Origin: Telluria aromaticivorans
Lineage (GTDB): Bacteria > Pseudomonadota > Gammaproteobacteria > Burkholderiales > Burkholderiaceae_D
Length of the DNA stretch: 64,000 bases
Assembly (NCBI RefSeq): GCF_013003915.1
Contig: NZ_JABAIV010000001.1
Span: 620,001 to 684,000 of the forward strand
Direction: 5' to 3'
Position 1 is the first letter of the stretch; the number at the start of each line of letters is the position of its first letter. The notes beneath the pieces are model-generated. The model was not told where the DNA came from, made no database searches, and saw only the letters and a program-made list of their open reading frames with translations. The position numbers were made by a program, and so were the translations under genes. Positions 16,909-25,688 of this stretch are shown here, piece by piece.

Positions 16909-19266
16909 TTACCCTTTCCTCAGCCGCAGCGAATTGAGCAGCACCAGCGCCGAGCTGGCCGCCATGCCGATGCCGGCCATCCACGGACTGAGCACGCCCG
17001 CGGCGGCCGCCGGAATCGCCACCAGGTTGTAGATGGCGCACCAGGCCAGGTTCTGGCGGATGGTCGCCAGCGCGCGGCGCGCGGTGTCGGCGGCATCGGC
17101 CAGCGGCGCCAGGCCGTCTCCCAGCAGGATGCCGTCGGCATGCAGCTGGGTCAATTCGGCGCCCCGGCCCATCGCGAACGAGACGTCGGCGCCGCGCATC
17201 ACCGCCGCGTCATTCACGCCGTCGCCCACCATCGCCACCACCGCCCCCTCCTGCTGCAGCTTCTGCACGAAGGCGAGCTTCTCGCCCGGCAGCCTGCCGC
17301 CGAAGGCGCTGGCAATGCCGAGCCGGCTGGCCACGGCCTGGGTGGCGCGCCCGTCGTCGCCGCTGAGCAGCACGATGGTCTTGCCGCCCTTGCGGAAACG
17401 CTGCACCACGGCGGCGGCATCGTTGCGCAGCACGTCCTGCAGGTCGAAGCGCGCGAGCCAGGCGCCGCCGCTGCCGAGCCAGACCGAGCTGGTGCCGGGC
17501 GGCGCGGCCGAGCGCGCGACACCGCCCGCCAGCCCGGCCACGAAGGCGGCGCTGCCGACGCGGTACATCACGCCGTCGATGCTGCCCTCGATGCCCTGCC
17601 CGACCTCGTAATTCAGGTGACGCGCGACCGGGCCCGGCGCACCGCTGGCCGCGCGCAGGGCCACGCCGAGCGGGTGCGCATTGTCCGCTTCCAGCGCGGC
17701 GGCGATGCGCAGGCAGTGCGCAGCGCCGAGCGGGCCGACGGGCAGCGTCTGCTGCAGCACCGGGCGGCCCAGGGTCAGGGTGCCGGTCTTGTCGAACACG
17801 ATGTGGGTGGCGCGTTCGAAGGTCTCGAGCGTGTGCGGCGCCACTGCCAGCACGCCCCCGCGCAGCAGCCGGCCAGTGGCCGCCGCGATCGCGGCCGGCG
17901 TGGCCAGCGACAGCGCGCACGGGCAGGACACCACCAGTACCGCGATCGCTGCCTGCCAGGCGCGCGCCGGATCGACCAGCTGCCAGGTGCAGAACACGGC
18001 CGCGTCGAACAGCAGCAGCGCGGGCACGAACCAGACGCCGGCGCGGTCGGCCCAATGCGCCACCACCGGCTTGCCCTGCCCCGCGCTTTCGGCCAGGCTG
18101 ACCAGCATGGCGAGCGTGCTGTCGCAGGCGCTGGAGCTCAGCCGCACCACGATGGCCTGGGCCACGTTGACCGCGCCGCCGGGCAGCTTGTCGCCGGTGC
18201 TCTTGCGCTGGGTGCGGCTTTCGCCGCTGAGCAGGGCGAGGTCGATCTCGGTCTCGCCTTCCACCACGACGCCGTCGGCCGGCACCGCCTGGCCGGGCTG
18301 CACCAGCACCAGGTCGCCCGCCTTCAGGATTGAGGCGGCCACGGTGTCGGTATCGCGCGCGGCCGGGTCGCCGCGCAGGCGCAGCGCGCAAGCAGGCAGG
18401 CCGTCGCGGAAGGCATCCAGCGCATCGACCGTGCGGCGGCGCGCGTCCAGCGCCAGCCAGCGGCTGCCGAGCAGCACGAAGATAAAGGCGGCCAGCGCGG
18501 CGAAATGCACCTCGCCGCGGCCACCGAGCAGGCTGGCGCAGCTGCCGCCGAACACCGCAGCGATGCCCAGCACCACCGGCACGTCGGCGCCAGGAAGGCC
18601 GCGCCGCAGGTCGCGCCAGGCTCCCTGGTAGAACGGCAGCGCCGCATAGGACACGACCGGCAACGCCAGCAACAGTGAAATCCAGTGCACCAGCGCGGCC
18701 GCGCCGCCGGCGTCGTCACCGGCAAGCCAGGCCGGCAGCGCATACATCATCAGCTGCACCAGCGACAGGCCGGCCACGAACAGGCGCCGTCCCAGGCCGC
18801 GGCGGGCGTGCTCGAGCCGGGCGCCATGGCGCCGTTCGTCATAGGGCCAGGCGCGGTAGCCGAGCCCGCGCAGCACCCGCAGCAGCGCGCGGATGCCGCA
18901 GCTTGCCGGGTCCCAGCGCACCCAGGCGCGCGCGGCGCCGACGTCGACCGCCACCCGGCGCACGCCGGGCACCTGGCCCAGGCGCCGTTCGATCAGCCAG
19001 GCGCAGGCTGCGCCGCGCATGCCGTCGATCGTGAAACTGGCCTGGCCTGCCTGCGCCCGCCGGTTGCGGCTAAAGGCCTCGCCGTCCGCCGCAGCCGCCG
19101 CGCCTTGGCCCGGATCGGGCAACGCCGCCGCCGCGGCATCGTGCGCGGCCGCCGCCCTTTTTGGCCGGGCACGGGCGCCTGCGTTGTCCGCTGCGCGCTG
19201 CGGGCGCGGGCCCGGGAATGGCGACAGCCCGGATTCCAGATGGCACAGTCCGTCGGCGGTCTTCAT
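16909..19266 (-). CDS. ccoI: CcoI/FixI-like copper-translocating P-type ATPase with degenerate HMA motif
   Basis: This 785-residue P1B ATPase moves copper across the membrane for cbb3-type oxidase assembly. CPC in the transport helix (SCPCALSLATP), DKTGTLTLG phosphorylation site, GDGVND hinge and eight hydrophobic helices are visible. The N-terminal metal-binding domain reads GMRGAACAW: the first Cys of CxxC, at residue 85, is Gly, while Cys88 remains. The additional N-terminal CxxC domain common in CcoI is absent, replaced by an Ala-rich stretch. The start is set by a 4-bp ATGA overlap with the HemN-like gene; the longer frame runs into that gene. No ccoNOP or ccoS is adjacent. Confidence 0.9.
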   Translation of the reverse strand: MKTADGLCHLESGLSPFPGPRPQRAADNAGARARPKRAAAAHDAAAAALPDPGQGAAAAADGEAFSRNRRAQAGQASFTIDGMRGAACAWLIERRLGQVPGVRRVAVDVGAARAWVRWDPASCGIRALLRVLRGLGYRAWPYDERRHGARLEHARRGLGRRLFVAGLSLVQLMMYALPAWLAGDDAGGAAALVHWISLLLALPVVSYAALPFYQGAWRDLRRGLPGADVPVVLGIAAVFGGSCASLLGGRGEVHFAALAAFIFVLLGSRWLALDARRRTVDALDAFRDGLPACALRLRGDPAARDTDTVAASILKAGDLVLVQPGQAVPADGVVVEGETEIDLALLSGESRTQRKSTGDKLPGGAVNVAQAIVVRLSSSACDSTLAMLVSLAESAGQGKPVVAHWADRAGVWFVPALLLFDAAVFCTWQLVDPARAWQAAIAVLVVSCPCALSLATPAAIAAATGRLLRGGVLAVAPHTLETFERATHIVFDKTGTLTLGRPVLQQTLPVGPLGAAHCLRIAAALEADNAHPLGVALRAASGAPGPVARHLNYEVGQGIEGSIDGVMYRVGSAAFVAGLAGGVARSAAPPGTSSVWLGSGGAWLARFDLQDVLRNDAAAVVQRFRKGGKTIVLLSGDDGRATQAVASRLGIASAFGGRLPGEKLAFVQKLQQEGAVVAMVGDGVNDAAVMRGADVSFAMGRGAELTQLHADGILLGDGLAPLADAADTARRALATIRQNLAWCAIYNLVAIPAAAAGVLSPWMAGIGMAASSALVLLNSLRLRKG

Positions 19267-20273
19267 GCGGCCACCATCTGGTGGGCGCCGCCTGCCACGG
19301 GCAGTTCGTGCCGGTCGAGCAGCGCATAGTAGTCGCCGGGCGCCGCCACGTTCAGGCTGCGCAGCGCGCCGACGATGCCGACCGCCGACACGCCGCAGCC
19401 GACCACCCGCGGCGCCGCCTGCAAGGCGATGCCGGACACCGAGGGCCGCGCGGCGGCCTGGCGCCGCGCCTGCGCCAGGTCGTCGCCGGGCAGCGCGAAA
19501 CTGTCGCCGCCGATGCCGGCATAGCCGGCCGCGCCAAGCTGGTCGATGCAATGCCGGCGCATGCGCTGTGCGATCGCGCCGGCCGGCATGGCGCCGCCAT
19601 GGAGCTGCAGCGCCACCCGGCTAGGGCCGGCGCCGATGATGGTGGCGAGCATCCGCCGCAACAGGTCGACACCCTGCCCCGGCAGGCCGTAGGCGAACAC
19701 CACGCGCAGGGAGCGGAAGCCTGCCGCACGGGCTGCGGCGGCGACGCCGCGCACCCGGGCCGGTGCGGCGCCATCGTCCCCGACGTCGAGGCTGATGCAG
19801 TTGAACCCCAGGCGGCGCAGCAGGCGGATGCGCTCGGGACTGGTGCCGCGCGCGTCGGCCCTGACCTCGAATTCGCCGGCCTCGTCGGCGACGAAACGGA
19901 AATGACGGCGCAGGTGGGTCATCAGGCTGTCGACCTGCGCTGCGGACAGGCTGGCCGGCGACACGCCATCGAAACGCAGTTGCCCGACCTCGTTCATGCC
20001 CGCGAACAGGGCCGCCTCGCGCTTCAGGTAGGCCAAGTAAGTGGGCAGGCCGCCAAAAACAGGGACCGGCATGTCATCGAAGGAGGGAATATGCAGGTGC
20101 AGCGCGAGCGGACGCGCGCTGCGCAGGGGAAGGCCGGCGACGGCGTCCAGGCAGGCGCTGTCGGGGTCGCCGCTGGCATCCCGTGGCGCGGAAGAAGTGG
20201 CAGCCGGCGGCGATGGCGGCAATGACGGCGCCAGCGGCTTGTGCGCCACGCCCGGGTAGGTGTCTGCATGCAT
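19263..20273 (-). CDS. HemN-like protein lacking the radical-SAM cysteines
   Basis: This 336-residue protein aligns by eye with the N-terminal two thirds of oxygen-independent coproporphyrinogen III oxidase (HemN): ALHLHIPSF, LPTYLAYLKREAAL, a degenerate version of the HLGGGTPT strand (RFDGVSPASLS), MTHLRRHFRF, RIRLLRRLGFNCISLDVGDD, VVFAYGLPGQ. Where HemN has HIPFCxxxCxxC, this protein has HIPSFDDMPVPVF (residues 61-73) with no cysteine, so it cannot bind the radical-SAM cluster in the usual way. It is in frame, uninterrupted, and its stop overlaps the ccoI start, so it looks maintained. Role unknown; a haem-binding or chaperone function is possible (inference). Confidence 0.75.
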   Translation of the reverse strand: MHADTYPGVAHKPLAPSLPPSPPAATSSAPRDASGDPDSACLDAVAGLPLRSARPLALHLHIPSFDDMPVPVFGGLPTYLAYLKREAALFAGMNEVGQLRFDGVSPASLSAAQVDSLMTHLRRHFRFVADEAGEFEVRADARGTSPERIRLLRRLGFNCISLDVGDDGAAPARVRGVAAAARAAGFRSLRVVFAYGLPGQGVDLLRRMLATIIGAGPSRVALQLHGGAMPAGAIAQRMRRHCIDQLGAAGYAGIGGDSFALPGDDLAQARRQAAARPSVSGIALQAAPRVVGCGVSAVGIVGALRSLNVAAPGDYYALLDRHELPVAGGAHQMVAA

Positions 20274-20362
20274 GAGATGTCGGCTCCAGCGTCCGCCGGT
20301 TTGCGCAACTGCAAACCCGGCTCGGTCATCACGCAGTGTATTGAGCCGCGTCGCTGGAACTG

Positions 20363-20376
20363 TTGACCTGCGTCAA
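20363..20376. promoter_or_regulatory. FNR/Anr-type box upstream of the HemN-like gene
   Basis: TTGACCTGCGTCAA is a perfect inverted repeat of TTGAC over a 4-nt spacer, matching the FNR/Anr half-site pattern. It lies 90 bp upstream of the HemN-like start (20273), as expected for anaerobic or microaerobic activation of a cbb3-related operon. Confidence 0.7.
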
Positions 20377-20427
20377 ATGCCTGACGGAAATAATAATTTG
20401 TGGAGGCTGATGCTGGCCGCGTGTCCG

Positions 20428-20649
20428 TAGGGTGGGCGGGGTAATTTCGGGCAATGCCCGGAATTACGAACGCCCACGCGGTGATAGTTACGTAGCGTGG
20501 GCGGGTCTCCCGCCCACGCGGTGATAGTTACGTAGGGTGGGCGGGTGTCCCGCCCACGCGGTGATAGTTAACCCAGAAAAGCCGCGCTGCGGCCGTGCTA
20601 CCGCTGGTTGAACGCGTGGGCAGAATCTGCCCACCCTACGGTTCTCGCT
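20428..20649. repeat. GTAGGGTGGGC interspersed repeat, locus 2, with 40-bp tandem units
   Basis: The locus starts GTAGGGTGGGCGG and ends CCCACCCTACGGTTCTCGC, the same boundary motifs as locus 1. The hairpin gtaatttcgggc-AAT-gcccggaattac is at 20441-20467. Then a 40-bp unit beginning GTGATAGTTACGTAG occurs twice in tandem (20481-20520, 20521-20560) plus a 10-bp third copy; each unit holds a GGGCGGGT/CCCGCCC hairpin. The locus separates the two FNR-type boxes. Confidence 0.88.
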
Positions 20650-20666
20650 AAGCTTAATGAGGAAGT

Positions 20667-20680
20667 TTGATCCAGATCAA
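20667..20680. promoter_or_regulatory. FNR-type box upstream of the membrane hydrolase gene
   Basis: TTGATCCAGATCAA is a perfect FNR consensus palindrome (TTGAT-N4-ATCAA). Its right end is 28 bp from the ATG at 20709. That is very close for an activator with a separate promoter downstream, so it may repress, or serve a promoter facing the other way. Confidence 0.65.
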
Positions 20681-20708
20681 GAAGTTGGCAATCGTGTAAG
20701 CTCGCGCC

Positions 20709-21941
20709 ATGGACAACATGACCCATTCGCTCGTCGGCCTCGCACTGGGAGAACTTGTGGAACGCGCCCTGCCAGCGCCGCGCGATGCCGCCCACGGCAG
20801 CATCCGGCGCCGCGCCCTGCTCGTCACCGGCCTGCTGGCCAGTAATTTTCCCGACCTCGACCTGGTGTTAACGCCGCTGCTGCCGGCGCCGCTCGGCTAC
20901 CTGATCCATCACCGCGGCCATACCCACACGCTGCTGTACGCGCTGCCGCAGGTGGCGCTGCTGCTGGCGCTCGCCTGGCTGTTGTGGCCGGGCGCGCGCC
21001 GGCTGCTGCATTCCGACCGCAGCGCGCGCCGCGCCGTGCTGGGCACCGCCCTGCTCGGCATGGTGCTGCACCTGTGCTTCGACGCCCTGAACGTGTATGG
21101 CGTCCATCCCTTTCACCCCTTCGACTCGCGCTGGCTGTACGGCGACCTGGTGTTCATCGTCGAACCGGTGTTCTGGACCGCCCTCGGGACTGCGCTCGCA
21201 CTGTGCGCGCGCAATCCCGTGCTGCGCCGGCTGGCGCTGGCCTTCTTCGCCGGCATGCCCCTGCTGTTCACCTTGCTCGGCCTGCTGCAATGGGGCTCGC
21301 TGGCCGGGCTGGCGCTGGTCGCGCTGCTGGTCGCCGCCGCCGGCCTGCGCGGCGGTCCCCGCGCCGGCCTGATGGCGGCGATGGCCGCCTGCATCGGCTT
21401 CGTCGGCATCCAGGCCATGGCCGGGCAGTTCGCGCGCGGCGAGATCCGCGCCGCGCTGGACCAGGCGGCGCCGGGCAGCCGCGTGCTGGATATTCCGCTG
21501 TCCTCGTTCCCGGCCAATCCGCTGTGCTGGTCGTTTGCCACCATCAGCGTGGAGGCCGGCGGCGCGGACTATGGCGTGCGGGTCGGGGTGCTGAGCCTGG
21601 CGCCCCGCATCACGCCGGTAGCTAACTGCCCGGCGCGTTTCGGCGGCGAACCGGGCGCCGCTGCCCCGAACCTGGCTTGGAAATTCAGCGAGACCGGCAG
21701 CCTGGCCGGCTTGCGCAGGCTGCGGCAAGCCAACTGCCATCTCGACGCCTGGCTGCGCTTTGCACGGGCGCCTTCGCTGCTTGGGGGCAGCGCAACCGAC
21801 CTGCGCTTCGGCGCACCCGGCCAGCCGAATTTCTCGACGCTCCCGTATGCGCAGCGGGCCGGCCAGCCCTGCCCGGCGCCGGTGGCGCAGTGGGGCTATC
21901 CGCGCGCCGACCTGCTCGGATGGAACCAGGCCACCCCATGA
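20709..21941 (+). CDS. Membrane-bound metal-dependent hydrolase family protein (YdjM/DUF457-like)
   Basis: This 410-residue protein begins MDNMTHSLVGLALGEL, followed by NFPDLDLVL and HHRGHTHTLL. That His/Asp set is the signature of the inner-membrane metal-dependent hydrolase family that includes YdjM. At least six hydrophobic segments lie between residues 70 and 250. The C-terminal 150 residues are soluble, with a Cys pair near 300-345. Activity is not established for the family. Its start is just after a perfect FNR box, so oxygen control is possible. It precedes a MarR gene by 24 bp. Confidence 0.85.
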   Translation: MDNMTHSLVGLALGELVERALPAPRDAAHGSIRRRALLVTGLLASNFPDLDLVLTPLLPAPLGYLIHHRGHTHTLLYALPQVALLLALAWLLWPGARRLLHSDRSARRAVLGTALLGMVLHLCFDALNVYGVHPFHPFDSRWLYGDLVFIVEPVFWTALGTALALCARNPVLRRLALAFFAGMPLLFTLLGLLQWGSLAGLALVALLVAAAGLRGGPRAGLMAAMAACIGFVGIQAMAGQFARGEIRAALDQAAPGSRVLDIPLSSFPANPLCWSFATISVEAGGADYGVRVGVLSLAPRITPVANCPARFGGEPGAAAPNLAWKFSETGSLAGLRRLRQANCHLDAWLRFARAPSLLGGSATDLRFGAPGQPNFSTLPYAQRAGQPCPAPVAQWGYPRADLLGWNQATP

Positions 21942-21965
21942 CGGAGGGAGGGCTATACTGCCGCC

Positions 21966-22454
21966 ATGAACGACGACCTGTCCATCCCCGACACCCTCTG
22001 CTACTGCTCCTCGCTGCGCCAGGCGTCGCGCCATGTCACGTCCTTCTATGACCAGATGCTAGCAAGCTCCGGGCTGCGCGTGACGCAGTTCGCGATCCTG
22101 GCCCGGCTGCGGCCGCGCGCCGCCACCGTGACCGGGCTGGCGCACGGCATGGTGATGGACCGGACCACGCTGGCGCGCAACCTGCAGCCACTGGTGCGCG
22201 AGGAACTGGTGCGCATCCGTCCCAGCGAACAGGACCGGCGCGAGCGCATCATCGAACTGACCGACTCAGGGCGCGCCAAGGTCGAGGCCATCCTGCCGGC
22301 CTGGCGCCGCGCCCAGCAACTGTTCGACCAGCAGTTCGGGGCGGAACGGGGCGCCGCCCTGCTGGCCACGATGCGGGCGGTGGTCGACACCGGGCTGCAC
22401 CAGCGCGAAAACAAGGACGCGGACGAGGGCAAGGATAAAACCGGCCCCGCCTGA
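21966..22454 (+). CDS. MarR family transcriptional regulator
   Basis: This 162-residue protein has a typical MarR winged-helix: SGLRVTQFAILARLRPR, TVTGLAHGMVMDRTTLARNLQPLVREELV (recognition region, given in parts), and the wing PSEQDRRERIIELTDSG. Terminal helices form the dimer interface. An N-terminal CYCSSLRQASR with two cysteines is worth noting as a possible redox sensor. It is close behind the membrane hydrolase gene and ahead of a sensor kinase. Ligand unknown. Confidence 0.93.
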   Translation: MNDDLSIPDTLCYCSSLRQASRHVTSFYDQMLASSGLRVTQFAILARLRPRAATVTGLAHGMVMDRTTLARNLQPLVREELVRIRPSEQDRRERIIELTDSGRAKVEAILPAWRRAQQLFDQQFGAERGAALLATMRAVVDTGLHQRENKDADEGKDKTGPA

Positions 22455-22524
22455 AGCACGCGCCCGGCATACGCAGGTGTTAATAATTGAGTAAAATCCG
22501 TCCTTTCGCCAGACTGGACCCGAC

Positions 22525-25350
22525 GTGACCTCCACGCAACCCATGCTCGCCTTCCTGTCCAACGGCGGCGCCAGCGGCGCGCGCATCCACGCCCATGACT
22601 GGTCGGCGCATGCGGTGGGCCCGATCGGCGCCTGGCCGGCGGCGCTGCGCACCTCGCTCGGAATCGTGCTCGGTTCTTCGTTCCCGACTTTTTTGGCCTG
22701 GGGACCGGAACTGAGCCTGTTCTTCAACGACGCCTATGTCCCCATGCTCGGCAATAAGTCGGACGCCGCGCTGGGGCGCCCGCTCTCCGAGGTCTGGGAC
22801 GAGGTATGGGATTCGGTCGGCCCCTATGCGCGCAGGGTGATGGAAGGCGAATCCTTCTTCTTCGAGAACTTCGCGACCCAGCTGCAGCGCCATGGCTATC
22901 CCGAGCAGGCCTGGTTCACCTTTTCGTACAGCCCGGTGCGCGACGACGGCGGCATCGTCCGCGGCGTGCTGTGCACCTGCATCGAGACCACCGACAAGCT
23001 GCGTGCGCTGGCCATGCACAAAGAAGCCGAGGAGCGCCTGGCGCTTTCGCTCGAAGCCTCGGGCAATATCGGCACCTGGTCCTATGATTTAAAAACCGGG
23101 GCCACCCACGTCGACGAGCGCTTCGCGCGCCTGTTCCAGGTAGACGCCGCGCTGGCCCGCGACGGCACCGCGCTGGTGCGCTTCACCGACATGATCCATC
23201 CCGCCGACCGGCCAGCGGTGCTGGCGGCGATCGACCACGCGATCATCACCGAGACCTTGTACGACACGGAATACCGGATCCCGCAGCGCTCGGGCAGCGA
23301 GGTCTGGGTCAATGCGCGCGGCAAGGTCTTCACCGATCCGGAGTCGGGCGCCCGGCGCTTCGCCGGCATCGCGATCGACATCACCGACCGCAAGCGCGCC
23401 GAGCAGGCCAGGCTGGAAAGCGAGCGGCGCGCCGACGACAGCGCGCGCCGGCTCGACGTGCTGCTCGATGCCTCGCCAGTGGGCATCGTCTACGTCGACC
23501 CGGATGGCCGGATGCTGGTGGCGAACGCCCACAACCGCCAGATCTGGGGCCAACACCCGGCGCCCGGCGCGGTCCATGAATACGCCGAATGGAAAGGCTG
23601 GTGGCCCGCCGCTACCGACCGGGCCGGGCAGCGGGTTGCAGCCGCCGAATGGCCATTGGCGCGGGTGCTGGCGGGACAGGACAGCGCCGCCGGGATATTC
23701 GAGATCGAACCCTTCGACGCACCCGGCACGCGCAAGACCATCCTGGTGCGCGCTGCGGCCATCCGCGACGAGGCCGGCGCCATGGCCGGCGCGGTGGCCG
23801 CCAACATGGACATCAGCGCCCAGGTTGAGGCCGAACGCGCCATGAAGGACAGCGAGGCCAAGTTCCGCCTGATCGCCAACGTGATCCCGCAGATGGTGTG
23901 GTCGGCCGATGCGACCGGCCTGAACGACTACCTGAACACCCGCTGGCAGGAATTCACCGGCCTGCCGCAGGAGCGCATCGGCGGCAACGGCTGGGTCGAG
24001 ATCGTCCACCCGGACGACCTGCCGCGGCTGGTCGCGCTCTGGCAGCAGAGCATCGCCACCGGCGAGCCCTTCGACATCGAGCACCGTGTGCTGCACCATT
24101 CCGGCGGCTACCGGTGGATGCTGAACCGCGCCGAGCCCTTCGTCGACGCAGCCGGCAAGGCCACGCGCTGGATGGGCACCGTGACCGACATCCACGACAA
24201 GAAGACCGGCGAAGAGGAATTGCGTGCGCAGGCGCGCCGCAAGGACGAATTCCTGGCGATGCTCGCCCACGAGCTGCGCAACCCGCTGGCGCCGATCAGC
24301 AACGCGGCCCAGCTGCTGTCGATGGCCGCACATGACCCGCAGCGGGTGCGCCAGTCGAGCGAAGTGATCATCCGCCAGGTGCGCCACATGACCTCGCTGG
24401 TGGACGACCTGCTCGACGTCTCGCGCGTCAAGCGCGGCCTGGTGCAGCTGGAACGCGAGCGGGTCGACATCAAGTCGGTCGTCGCCAGCGCCGTCGAACA
24501 GGCGCGGCCCCTGGTCGAGGCACGCCGGCACGCGCTCGACCTGCACGTCGACGCCGCGGGCGGCTGGGTGCACGGCGACCGCATCCGGCTGGTGCAGGTG
24601 ATCGCCAACCTGCTCAACAACGCGGCCAAGTACACGGCCCAGGGCGGCCGCATCGCGCTGTCGGTGGTGCCCGCCGGTGATGCGGGCCAGGACGCGGTGG
24701 CGATCTCGGTGCGCGACAACGGCATCGGCATCGACCGCACCGTCCTGCCGCATGTGTTCGAGCTGTTCACCCAGGCCGAACGCACACCCGACCGCTCGCA
24801 GGGCGGGCTGGGCCTTGGCCTGGCGCTGGTGCACAGCCTGGTGCAGCTGCACGGCGGCCGGGTCGAGGCGCATAGCGAAGGCCTGGGAATGGGCAGCACC
24901 TTTACCGTCACCCTGCCGACGGTCAAGGGCGCGCCGGTGGCCGCAGCCGGCAGGCAAGCCATACCGGTCCGCCTGGCTGCCGGCGCCGGCAAGCGCATCC
25001 TGGTGGTCGACGACAATGTCGATGCGGCGCAGTCGCTGGCCGACATCCTGCGCTCGCTCGGGCACCAGGTGGCCACCGCCCACGATTCGCACGACGCGCT
25101 GGCCAAGGCACAGGCGGCGTGGCCGGAGGTATTCATCCTCGACATCGGCCTGCCCGACATCGACGGCTACGCCCTGGCGCGCCGCCTGCGCGACGGCGCC
25201 GGCGCACGTCCCGCCACCTACCTGGCCCTGACCGGGTACGGCCAGGCGCACGACCGCGTGCTGGCCAGGACCGCGGGCTTCGACCACCACTTCGTGAAGC
25301 CGGTGGATTTCGGCGCCCTGGTGGACGTCATCGAGCGCGGACCGGCCTGA
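22525..25350 (+). CDS. Hybrid sensor histidine kinase with PAS domains and C-terminal receiver
   Basis: This 941-residue cytoplasmic protein has no membrane segment. Order: an N-terminal sensory module (WGPELSLFFNDAYVPMLG, about 52-75) of the PAS-like kind, PAS/PAC units near 165-290, 310-430 and 440-560, dimerisation domain with phospho-acceptor His582 in LAHELRNPLAP, catalytic ATPase (NLLNNAAKYT, DNGIGID, GLGLALV), and a receiver with Asp873 in LDIGLPD. The start is a GTG at 22525; an ATG at 22543 is an alternative and neither has a strong ribosome site. PAS units suggest internal sensing of redox, light or small ligands. The output partner is unknown. Confidence 0.92.
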   Translation: MTSTQPMLAFLSNGGASGARIHAHDWSAHAVGPIGAWPAALRTSLGIVLGSSFPTFLAWGPELSLFFNDAYVPMLGNKSDAALGRPLSEVWDEVWDSVGPYARRVMEGESFFFENFATQLQRHGYPEQAWFTFSYSPVRDDGGIVRGVLCTCIETTDKLRALAMHKEAEERLALSLEASGNIGTWSYDLKTGATHVDERFARLFQVDAALARDGTALVRFTDMIHPADRPAVLAAIDHAIITETLYDTEYRIPQRSGSEVWVNARGKVFTDPESGARRFAGIAIDITDRKRAEQARLESERRADDSARRLDVLLDASPVGIVYVDPDGRMLVANAHNRQIWGQHPAPGAVHEYAEWKGWWPAATDRAGQRVAAAEWPLARVLAGQDSAAGIFEIEPFDAPGTRKTILVRAAAIRDEAGAMAGAVAANMDISAQVEAERAMKDSEAKFRLIANVIPQMVWSADATGLNDYLNTRWQEFTGLPQERIGGNGWVEIVHPDDLPRLVALWQQSIATGEPFDIEHRVLHHSGGYRWMLNRAEPFVDAAGKATRWMGTVTDIHDKKTGEEELRAQARRKDEFLAMLAHELRNPLAPISNAAQLLSMAAHDPQRVRQSSEVIIRQVRHMTSLVDDLLDVSRVKRGLVQLERERVDIKSVVASAVEQARPLVEARRHALDLHVDAAGGWVHGDRIRLVQVIANLLNNAAKYTAQGGRIALSVVPAGDAGQDAVAISVRDNGIGIDRTVLPHVFELFTQAERTPDRSQGGLGLGLALVHSLVQLHGGRVEAHSEGLGMGSTFTVTLPTVKGAPVAAAGRQAIPVRLAAGAGKRILVVDDNVDAAQSLADILRSLGHQVATAHDSHDALAKAQAAWPEVFILDIGLPDIDGYALARRLRDGAGARPATYLALTGYGQAHDRVLARTAGFDHHFVKPVDFGALVDVIERGPA

Positions 25351-25688
25351 CGGAGCGCTGCTGCAGCGGTTCAAGGCCTGCAGTAGCCGCTCCAGCCATG
25401 CGGCCGGCCCTGGGCCGCCACCAATCATGCCTCCGGATCACATTTACCGTGCCCGATTCATGAATCCCCTTCATAAGCCCTTGCATTTCTGACACGTCGT
25501 GCGCTGCCTGCGCGCGCTTAGAATCGACCGGATCGGCCGCCGCCCTCACCCTGCGGCGTGCTCGCCCACGTGGCGGGGCGCACCGGAGTGAACCGCACGC
25601 CGCAAAAATGCAAAAAGCGCTATGTTGGTGGATACACCAGCACCGGCAACGAAGGCTCTCGTTGCACCACACCCAGAAAGGAATACCG
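25351..25688. other. Intergenic region before paoA
   Basis: There is an imperfect inverted repeat directly after the kinase stop: ggagcgctgctgcag (25352-25366) against ctgcagtagccgctcc (25378-25393), which may act as a transcription stop. The rest must hold the promoter of the aldehyde oxidoreductase operon, but I see no clear operator. No gene. Confidence 0.4.

Noticed and set aside
20481..20570. Possible CRISPR array
   Set aside because: The 40-bp units follow each other directly without spacers and belong to the dispersed repeat.
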